A stretch of DNA of 64,000 nucleotides. It comes from Nocardia uniformis NBRC 13702 (GTDB taxonomy: Bacteria > Actinomycetota > Actinomycetes > Mycobacteriales > Mycobacteriaceae). The position numbers and the translations under genes are program-made. Positions 35,841 through 42,181 of the stretch are shown here, one piece after another; position 1 is the first letter of the stretch; each line of letters starts with the position of its first letter. The notes below the pieces were generated by a model. That model did not search any database. It was not told the DNA's origin and saw only the letters and a list, made by a program, of their open reading frames with translations. The stretch spans positions 62,001 to 126,000 of the forward strand of contig NZ_BDCE01000019.1 of NCBI RefSeq assembly GCF_001613345.1. The letters are read 5' to 3'.

Positions 35841-35854
35841 TAGAACGCGTTTCA
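35841..35854. promoter_or_regulatory. KstR-type box upstream of the P450
   Basis: TAGAACGCGTTTCA fits the 14-base KstR consensus TNNAACNNGTTNNA exactly. It lies 37 bases before the minus-strand P450 start, where it would overlap the promoter. The P450 and its TetR would then belong to the KstR-controlled lipid/sterol regulon. Confidence 0.6.
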
Positions 35855-35870
35855 GATCAGGTCGAGTGTT

Positions 35871-36875
35871 TCAGGCCCCGGTGCCGGATTCCGATCGAAT
35901 CAGCACGAATGACAGCTCCACATCCCCGATCCGAATGAGCGCCCCGCCCGCCAACACGACACTGTCCACGACCCGCACGCCGTCCACGTACACCCCGTTG
36001 GACGACATCAGATCCTTCAGCACCCAGGCCAACCCGTTGTCCACGATCAGTGCGTGATGGCGACTCACCCGCCCGTCCGGCAGCGTGATGTCGTTATCCG
36101 ACAGTCGCCCGATCCGGGTGACCGGTCCGGAGATCGGGTACACATTTCCGGCCCGATCCCGCAGTACCGCATTGGGTTCGTGCCAGCTGCGATCGATAAT
36201 CGTGCTGGCGCGGGTGGACGACGCCTCCGCCGCAGCGCGTACCGACAGCGGCTCCTGCCGCAGAATCCGCGCCTCCAGATCGCGAATCCGCGGGCCGGGA
36301 TCGATACCGAGTTCCGCGGCAAGGGTATTGCGCAGGCGCCGAGCGGCTTCCAGCGCATCCGACTGCCGCCCGGCGATATACAGCGCGGTGATCAGGTGCT
36401 CCCACAGCGATTCCCGCAGCGGATGTTCGGGGACCAGCAATGCCAGTTCGGCCACCACGCTGTCGGCGCGCCCCTGGGCGATATCGGCTTCGGAGCGGGC
36501 CTCGATGACGCCGATGCGCTCGTCGTCGAGTGCGGTCGCATAGGCGTCGGCGAATCCGAGCCCGTGCAGATCGGCCAAGGCTCGACCGCGCCACTGAGCC
36601 AGCGCGTCGGAGAGCACCTCACTGGCGGTCGCGAAGCGCCCGGCGGCCAGCGCGCGCAATCCCGATTCCCGGCGGGCGCGGAAACGCTGCACATCGCTGC
36701 CGCCGTCGGCAATGACGAGGCGGTAGCCGGTGCCCATGTGCGAGAGGATGTCGCGGGCGTCGATACCGGCGTCCCGGAAGGGTTTTCGCAGATTCGAGAC
36801 AATGGCGTGCAGGCTCACCCGCACGTCGGGCGGGGGTAGGTCCTCCCAGACCGCCTGCGCCCGCACCTCGGCCAT
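35871..36875 (-). CDS. EmbR-like BTAD/FHA regulator with shortened DNA-binding domain
   Basis: 334 residues. The start is firm: GAGGAG lies seven bases before the ATG. It has the end of an OmpR-type winged helix (RVSLHAIVSNLRKPF...GYRLVI), a bacterial transcriptional activation domain (about residues 60-205, ending AAELGIDPGPRIRDLEARIL), and a C-terminal FHA domain with IGRLSDNDITLPDGRVSRHHA and SSNGVYVDG for phosphothreonine binding. M. tuberculosis EmbR, phosphorylated by PknH, has the same order but about 55 more N-terminal residues. The upstream DNA shows no frame-shifted remnant. Confidence 0.88.
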   Translation of the reverse strand: MAEVRAQAVWEDLPPPDVRVSLHAIVSNLRKPFRDAGIDARDILSHMGTGYRLVIADGGSDVQRFRARRESGLRALAAGRFATASEVLSDALAQWRGRALADLHGLGFADAYATALDDERIGVIEARSEADIAQGRADSVVAELALLVPEHPLRESLWEHLITALYIAGRQSDALEAARRLRNTLAAELGIDPGPRIRDLEARILRQEPLSVRAAAEASSTRASTIIDRSWHEPNAVLRDRAGNVYPISGPVTRIGRLSDNDITLPDGRVSRHHALIVDNGLAWVLKDLMSSNGVYVDGVRVVDSVVLAGGALIRIGDVELSFVLIRSESGTGA

Positions 36876-36967
36876 CGCTGAGCTCCTCGTGACCGGCCAG
36901 TGTGATTCTCGCTCGTCACTGTACGTCCCCGGCGGCTGCTGTTCGCGACGATTTCACTGCATATAGG

Positions 36968-36993
36968 TTTCCCTAGTTAATTAGTTAGGGCAA
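36968..36993. promoter_or_regulatory. Imperfect palindrome before the multicopper oxidase operon
   Basis: CCCTA (36971) and TAGGG (36986) flank a TAATTA core, with outer TTT/CAA adding further symmetry; 16 of the 20 central bases are symmetric. It is 60 bases before the first start codon in unusually AT-rich DNA. A metal-sensing regulator is a reasonable guess, but the sequence does not match the DtxR/IdeR iron box well. Confidence 0.45.
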
Positions 36994-37052
36994 TTGAATC
37001 CCCAGTTGAGGTCTGCCAAACTTTGTTCTTCAGCTGTTTACGGAGTTGCGAG

Positions 37053-38102
37053 ATGAAGCAGTCGTCACGGCGGGGTTTCCTGGTCGGCGGTGCGGTGGCG
37101 GGGGCGGCCGGACTGGCACTGGGGAGTACAAGACTGTTCGACACGCAAGCTGCCGCTCAGCAGAGCGGGGATCCACCACACCGCGGCACCCATACCGGTC
37201 ACGGGGGTGGGGTGGAGGGGCCGACCTTCCGGGTCGGCGAGATGGTCGACCACGAGGCCAATGGTTTCGATCCCACCGAGATCCTGCGCGACTTCGACTA
37301 CGGCAAGGTGTCTCGGCTGCCCGGCGGGCGCACGCTGCGGGAGTGGGAGATCTATGCCAGTGACGAGGATGTGGAAGTCGCTCCGGGCGTGACCTTTCCG
37401 GCGTGGACATTCAACTCCCGCATACCGGGGCCGACGTTGCGTTGCGCCGAGGGCGATCGCTTGCGGGTGACGTTCGTCAATGGGTCCGACCACCCGCACA
37501 CCATGCACTTCCACGGGATTCACCCGGCCGATATGGACGGGGTACCCGGAATCGGCAGGGGGGTCATCGATCCCGGGGACTCGTTCACCTATGAATTCGA
37601 TGCCACGCCTTTCGGATTGCACCTCTACCACTGCCATGTGGGTCCACTGGCCGAGCACATCGCGCGCGGCATGTACGGCACCTTCATCGTGGATCCGCCG
37701 CAGCCGCGCCCGGCCGCCGACGAGATGGTGATGGTGATGCACGGGTTCAACACCACCTTCGACGGCGAGGGCAATCAGCTGTACGCGGTCAATGGGATTC
37801 CGTTCCACTACATGCATGAGCCGGTCGAGGTGAAACGCAATGCGCTGGTGCGGATCTATCTGGTGAATGTGCTCGAGTACGACCCGATCAACAGCTTCCA
37901 CCTGCACGGCAACTTCTTCGAGTACTACCCGACCGGGACTCGGCTCACACCAACAGAATTCACCGACACCGTGGTGCAGGCACAGGGCCAGCGCGGGATC
38001 TGCGAGGTGCGGTTCCCGCATCCGGGCAAGTTCATGTTCCACGCCCACAAGACCGAGTTCGCGGACCTGGGCTGGATGGGATTCTTCGAGGTGACCGAAT
38101 GA
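37053..38102 (+). CDS. Tat-exported two-domain multicopper oxidase
   Basis: 349 residues from the ATG at 37053. The twin-arginine signal SSRRGFLVGG with a hydrophobic stretch gives export of the folded copper protein. Residues 40-54 are His/Gly-rich. Two cupredoxin domains follow: HPHTMHFHGIH (147-157), LHLYHCHVGPLAEHIARGM with Cys194, His202 and Met207 as type-1 ligands, then FHLHG (283-285) and FHAH (330-332). The second domain has His but no cysteine, so the blue copper is in domain 1, as in nitrite-reductase-like and some two-domain oxidases. It overlaps the transporter gene by ATGA, suggesting metal oxidation coupled to uptake. Confidence 0.9.
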   Translation: MKQSSRRGFLVGGAVAGAAGLALGSTRLFDTQAAAQQSGDPPHRGTHTGHGGGVEGPTFRVGEMVDHEANGFDPTEILRDFDYGKVSRLPGGRTLREWEIYASDEDVEVAPGVTFPAWTFNSRIPGPTLRCAEGDRLRVTFVNGSDHPHTMHFHGIHPADMDGVPGIGRGVIDPGDSFTYEFDATPFGLHLYHCHVGPLAEHIARGMYGTFIVDPPQPRPAADEMVMVMHGFNTTFDGEGNQLYAVNGIPFHYMHEPVEVKRNALVRIYLVNVLEYDPINSFHLHGNFFEYYPTGTRLTPTEFTDTVVQAQGQRGICEVRFPHPGKFMFHAHKTEFADLGWMGFFEVTE

Positions 38103-39313
38103 GCACCGAATCATCGCCTGTCGAATCCAACACTCCCGCAGCGGAATCCCGGGTTCCCGCCTGGTTCGGATGGGCCGGGCTCTTCCTACTGATCGGTGCG
38201 GTCCTGGCCGGGCTGGGTTTGGTGGGCGCCCGGGCACTGCCCGATCGGCTCGGGCCGCCGGTGGAGGAGGTGACCGTAGAACGCACGGTATTCACGCCGA
38301 ACACCATCACTGTCACAGTGCGCAATACCGGGCCGGACCCGGTGACCATCGCCCAGGTCTTCGTCAATGACTCCTACGTCGATATCACCGGTGGCGAGGA
38401 CGCGATCGGCCGAATGAATTCGGCCACCCTGGAATTGAACTATCCGTGGCAGGAGGGCCAGCCGTATCTGGTATCCATGCTCACCTCCACCGGATTGGTG
38501 ATCGAGCACGAGATCCCGGCCGCGGTCCAGACCCCGAAACCCGACGGGGCCTTCTTCGGTTTGATGGCGCTACTGGGCGTGTATGTCGGCGTGATTCCCG
38601 TGCTGCTGGGAATGCTGGTGCTGCCCTTGGCCCGCCGTGCTGGCGGTGGCGTACTGCGGCTACTGCTGGCGGTGACCGTGGGCCTGCTGGTGTTCCTCGT
38701 AGTCGACGGCACCACCGAGGGCCTCGAGCTGGGCCGCGAGGGCGGTGGTGCGTTCGGCGGGGCCGAACTGGTGGTGCTGGGCGCACTGCTCGCCTTCCTG
38801 ACCTTGACGGCCGTGGACCGCTGGCTGCGTGCCCGCCGCGCCCGGGCCGAGGATGCCGGTGCCTCCGGACTACGGCTGGCGACCATGATCGCCGGCGGTA
38901 TCGGCCTGCACAATCTCGGCGAGGGCCTGGCCATCGGCTCCGCCTATGCCATCGGCGAATTGGCGCTCGGAGCCTTCCTCATTCTCGGCTTCGCCATCCA
39001 CAACACCACCGAGGGCGTGGCCATTGTCGCGCCGCTGGTGCGCGAACGCGTCCGCCTGCTCACCCTGCTCGGCCTCGGCATGCTCGCCGGAACCCCCGCC
39101 ATACTGGGTGCGGTCGTCGGCGCATCGGTCAACAATGCCGAACTCGCCGCCATGCTACTCGGCGTGGGCGTGGGTGCGATCGCCCAGGTCATCCTGCAAA
39201 TCCTCCCCGCACTCCGGGCCGATGGTCACGACCGGGCCGATGCCACCGCCATACTGGGCATCATCGCCGGAATTGTCGTCATGTACCTGACCGGGCTACT
39301 GGTCACCGCCTGA
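38099..39313 (+). CDS. ZIP-family metal transporter with extra extracytoplasmic domain
   Basis: 404 residues. One N-terminal helix (about 23-45) is followed by a beta-rich segment of about 90 residues (VERTVFTPNTITVTVRNTG to EHEIPAA), then about eight helices. GLHNLGEGLAIG (about residue 271) and FAIHNTTEGVAI (about 301) are the two metal-binding ZIP signatures. Ordinary bacterial ZIPs lack the N-terminal domain; its position outside the membrane would let it contact the oxidase. It overlaps the oxidase stop by four bases and the Rieske gene begins nine bases after its stop. Metal specificity (Fe, Zn, Mn) is not readable. Confidence 0.88.
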   Translation: MSTESSPVESNTPAAESRVPAWFGWAGLFLLIGAVLAGLGLVGARALPDRLGPPVEEVTVERTVFTPNTITVTVRNTGPDPVTIAQVFVNDSYVDITGGEDAIGRMNSATLELNYPWQEGQPYLVSMLTSTGLVIEHEIPAAVQTPKPDGAFFGLMALLGVYVGVIPVLLGMLVLPLARRAGGGVLRLLLAVTVGLLVFLVVDGTTEGLELGREGGGAFGGAELVVLGALLAFLTLTAVDRWLRARRARAEDAGASGLRLATMIAGGIGLHNLGEGLAIGSAYAIGELALGAFLILGFAIHNTTEGVAIVAPLVRERVRLLTLLGLGMLAGTPAILGAVVGASVNNAELAAMLLGVGVGAIAQVILQILPALRADGHDRADATAILGIIAGIVVMYLTGLLVTA

Positions 39314-39322
39314 GGAGTTTTC

Positions 39323-39727
39323 GTGTCCGACCTACCCGCCCCCACCCGGCGCACGGTCCTCGCGGGCGGCTGCGCACTCACCCTCGCCGGAGTCGCCCTC
39401 GGATCCACCGCCTGCACCAGTAGCAGCGCCGCGGGCCACACCTCCTTCACCGTCCCCACCACCGATATCCCAGTCGGCGGCGGCACCGTCTTCCGCGACC
39501 ACACCACCGTCATCACCCAACCCACCCCCGGTGAATACCACGCGTTCTCGGCGGTCTGCCCGCATCAACGGTGCACCGTCAACGCCGTCCGCGACGACCT
39601 GATCCACTGCCCCTGCCACGGCAGCCGCTTCCGGATAGCGGATGGTTCCGTTCAGGAGGGCCCCGCCCGAACAGGTCTGACCACCCGCACCGTGACGGTC
39701 ACCGGCGACACCCTCCGCATCGACTGA
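39323..39727 (+). CDS. Exported Rieske [2Fe-2S] protein
   Basis: 134 residues from a GTG with GAGGAG before it. A Tat-like signal (TRRTVLAGGCALTLAG) is followed by STACTSSS, where the cysteine could be lipidated. The Rieske motifs are complete: CPHQRC (C79-H81, with disulfide Cys84) and CPCHGSRF (C96, H99, with Cys98), as in the bc1-type proteins. It would accept or donate single electrons outside the membrane. Third gene of the oxidase-transporter operon; its terminator overlaps the stop. Confidence 0.92.
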   Translation: MSDLPAPTRRTVLAGGCALTLAGVALGSTACTSSSAAGHTSFTVPTTDIPVGGGTVFRDHTTVITQPTPGEYHAFSAVCPHQRCTVNAVRDDLIHCPCHGSRFRIADGSVQEGPARTGLTTRTVTVTGDTLRID

Positions 39728-39748
39728 CCCGGCTCCACACCGGGTCAG
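39724..39748. terminator. Terminator overlapping two convergent stop codons
   Basis: CTGACCCGG and CCGGGTCAG pair around a seven-base loop. The left arm includes the Rieske stop and the right arm the end of the convergent TetR gene. Confidence 0.6.
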
Positions 39749-40398
39749 CCACGCGGCAGATGGCCGTAAAGGAAAGTGCGAACACCGGTTTCGGCATTGT
39801 CATCAGTCTGGGCATCCGACTGTTCGCCGGTGGAATCCGCGCTCAAGTCATTGGTAATGAGCGCGATGTAGTGCTGTGCGGCGATGACGGGGTTCTCGAG
39901 GCGTAGCAGGCCGCGTTCACCGAGCCGAGCCATGTGACCGACCAGTGCGCGTTGGACCCGCCGGGGACCGGATTCCCGCCAGGAGTCCACGAGTTCGGGT
40001 GGGAAGTCCTCCCCCTCGGCGTGAATCCGGCGCACGATCGCGAAGTGTTCGGCGAACCGCGCATCCGGCCGCCGCCACTCCCTGGCCAGCTCCACCAGCG
40101 CTGTTTCGAGGGTCGCGGCGGTCACGCCGTCATGGAGATAGCGCTCGATGAGCGCCTCGTGCGCGGCGGCGACCTGCCCGGAGCTCTCGGTCAGCGCCAG
40201 GGCGAAGAGCTGTTCCTTATTGGTGAAGTGGTTGTAGATCGTGCGAGTCGATACTTGGGCTTCGGCGGCGATCATGTCGATACTCGCGCCCAGGTATCCC
40301 ACCCTGCCGAAGACCTTGCGGGCGGCGACCAGGGTGGCCTCCCGCTTATCGACCGAACCCCTGCGCGGCCGCCCGGTTCGCTGATCAGCGCTGTTCAT
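39745..40398 (-). CDS. TetR-family regulator, divergent from DoxX gene
   Basis: 217 residues. Basic N-terminus RTGRPRRGSVDKR then the helix-turn-helix ATLVAARKVFGRVG...ASIDMIAAEAQVSTRTIYNHFTNKEQLF. The C-terminal domain resembles TetR_C AefR-like regulators (HFAIVRRIHAEGEDFP, LVDSWRESGPRRV). It likely controls the divergent DoxX/esterase-like operon through the inverted repeat between them. Confidence 0.9.
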   Translation of the reverse strand: MNSADQRTGRPRRGSVDKREATLVAARKVFGRVGYLGASIDMIAAEAQVSTRTIYNHFTNKEQLFALALTESSGQVAAAHEALIERYLHDGVTAATLETALVELAREWRRPDARFAEHFAIVRRIHAEGEDFPPELVDSWRESGPRRVQRALVGHMARLGERGLLRLENPVIAAQHYIALITNDLSADSTGEQSDAQTDDNAETGVRTFLYGHLPRG

Positions 40399-40417
40399 CA
40401 GTACCTTCCTCGAAAAT

Positions 40418-40454
40418 TACAACGACCACTTTACATGATGCTATGCACGTTGTA
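40418..40454. promoter_or_regulatory. Inverted repeat between TetR and DoxX genes
   Basis: TACAACG, 23 bases, then CGTTGTA, in the 106-base divergent region; CTTTAC also occurs twice. The arms are far apart for one dimer, so this may be two half-operators. Confidence 0.35.
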
Positions 40455-40504
40455 CTTTACTTCTACGCAAGCGTTCCACAGCGCGTATTTCCTGAAGGAG
40501 ACCC

Positions 40505-40855
40505 ATGTTCATCGCGTACATCGTTCTGGCGATCCTGCTCTCGGTCATCCTGGTGATCTCCGGCCGCGCCAAACTCATCAAGGACGAGGAGATCACCTCG
40601 ACCATGGTGCGGCTGGGAGTGCCGCTGAACTGGTTCCCGATCCTCGCGGGGCTGGAGTTCGCCGGTGCCGTGGGCCTGCTGGCCGGGATTGCCTATCGGC
40701 CGCTCGGTATCGCGGCCGGAATCGGCGTGGTGCTGTATTTCCTCGGCGCGGTGATCTCGCATCTGCGTGCCGCTGACATCCAGGGAAGTCCCGTCCCGAC
40801 GGTGTTGGCCCTGGCCTCGGCGGCCCCGGTAGCCCTGGGCGCCATTACTTTGTGA
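40505..40855 (+). CDS. DoxX-like membrane protein
   Basis: 116 residues, four membrane helices, with GAAGGAGA before the ATG. FIAYIVLAILLSVILVISGRAKL and VPLNWFPILAGLEFAGAVGLLAGI match DoxX-like (PF13564) proteins. Relatives form membrane complexes with oxidoreductases in stress responses, but this branch is uncharacterised. It is followed after 33 bases by the esterase-fold gene, likely co-transcribed. Confidence 0.85.
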   Translation: MFIAYIVLAILLSVILVISGRAKLIKDEEITSTMVRLGVPLNWFPILAGLEFAGAVGLLAGIAYRPLGIAAGIGVVLYFLGAVISHLRAADIQGSPVPTVLALASAAPVALGAITL

Positions 40856-40888
40856 GACTGCGGAATCAAAGTTCGAAGGAGTAGAGCA

Positions 40889-42070
40889 ATGACGACCGAA
40901 ACCGATATTCCGCAGTGGATCCGAGACCACGCCCGGCCGGTGGCGGAGGGCGCGGCGATTGCCGACGCGGTCGGCGGCGCGGTCGTGGTCGGGCTCGGCG
41001 AATCGACACGGTTCTCCCGGGAGACATTCCGGATTCGGCGGCAAGTATTCCAGGAGCTGGTGCTCCGCCATGGATTCCGCGTACTGGCCGTGCAGGACAC
41101 CGCCACGGCGGGAGAGCGTCTCGATAATTACGTCCGCACCGGCGCGGGTGATGCGCGCGGTGCGCTGTCCGAGGCCTGGCGGCCGTGGCGAACCGAGGAG
41201 ATGGCCGAAACCCTCGACTGGATCGCCGAATTCAACCGCGCCCATCCCGACGAGCCGGTGCGGGTGATCGGCGTCGAGCCCACACTGGCCGAGCCGTCGG
41301 ACTACGAGGTGGTACTCGCGCACCTGCGCCGGACGTCGCCCGCTGCGGTGGCGGAGCTGAATTCGCATTACGCGCCGATACGCACGGCACACACCATCGA
41401 CGAGCACGTGCAACGCGCGCAGGGGACCCATCCGGGCCGCCCCTTCGCCGACCACGCTCGGGATGGACTCGCCCTGGTGACAACCCTGCGAGCGCCCGAG
41501 GAGGTACTCGCGCACGCCCGGCGGATCGTCGACTTCCACGAGAACAGCGTGGCGGGCCGCAGCGGTTTCGGCTTCGACGAAGGACCCTCCGCTCAACGGA
41601 TTCTCGACTGGCATCACCACACTCGCGCAAAGATCGCCTACTGGGATGGGATCGCGCATGTCTCGGCACTCTCGCCGCGGGTGGGCCGCTCCGCCGACAG
41701 CGACTTCATCAGTGCGGGAGGCTATCTCGCGGCGGCGCTGGGTGCGGGATACGTATCGGTGGCGATCGGCTTCCATCACGGCGACCTGGGCATTGCCGTG
41801 GTACCGGAACCAGCGGACGGATGGCTCGACGCGATGCTCGGCGCGGCCGACCTGACGAACCACTGGCTCGACCTGCGCGACGAGGCCCCGGAGGCGGTGG
41901 ACCGGTGGCGGCGCGCTCCGGCGACAGCTCGAACGATCAGTGGCATCTACTCCCCCGATCACGACGCGGACGAGCACATCGCCGTCGAGTCGCTGTCGGA
42001 GGCGTTCCACGTCCTCGTTCATATTCGCGAGGTCTCACCGCTGCACTGGCTGCGGTTCGAGGCGCCCTGA
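40889..42070 (+). CDS. Erythromycin-esterase-fold protein, catalytic residues altered
   Basis: 393 residues, the length of Ere esterases. The opening VVVGLGESTRFSRETFRIRR aligns with the family's G-E-[AS]-[ST]-H motif, but position 41 is Arg where the catalytic base His is expected. AKIAYWDGIAHVSAL aligns with the second motif W-x-H-N-x-H-V, with the first His and Asn replaced by Gly-Ile. Fold assignment is by these motifs and by LDWIAEFNRAHPDEPVRVIGVE. It probably does not hydrolyse macrolide lactones by the usual mechanism; a different reaction or non-enzymatic role is open. Co-transcribed with DoxX. Confidence 0.8.
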   Translation: MTTETDIPQWIRDHARPVAEGAAIADAVGGAVVVGLGESTRFSRETFRIRRQVFQELVLRHGFRVLAVQDTATAGERLDNYVRTGAGDARGALSEAWRPWRTEEMAETLDWIAEFNRAHPDEPVRVIGVEPTLAEPSDYEVVLAHLRRTSPAAVAELNSHYAPIRTAHTIDEHVQRAQGTHPGRPFADHARDGLALVTTLRAPEEVLAHARRIVDFHENSVAGRSGFGFDEGPSAQRILDWHHHTRAKIAYWDGIAHVSALSPRVGRSADSDFISAGGYLAAALGAGYVSVAIGFHHGDLGIAVVPEPADGWLDAMLGAADLTNHWLDLRDEAPEAVDRWRRAPATARTISGIYSPDHDADEHIAVESLSEAFHVLVHIREVSPLHWLRFEAP

Positions 42071-42164
42071 CCGGCCTGACCGGAGTTCGCACCACGACCA
42101 GCGAAATCGGGGCGAAGATCGCGGATAAATTACGCCGTGGCGTCCGAACCACTCGGTATAGATA

Positions 42165-42181
42165 GCTAGTAAGTTGCTAGC
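42165..42181. promoter_or_regulatory. Inverted repeat at the MalT-like regulator start
   Basis: GCTAG, TAAGTTG, CTAGC directly abuts the ATG at 42182; TATAGAT at 42157 could be a -10 box, which would give a very short or no leader and place the repeat on the start site. Confidence 0.35.

Noticed and set aside
36964..36982. Possible IdeR/DtxR iron box before the multicopper oxidase operon
   Set aside because: Only about 12 of 19 positions match the iron-box consensus and the symmetric half is lost; the AT-rich palindrome next to it is the better operator candidate.
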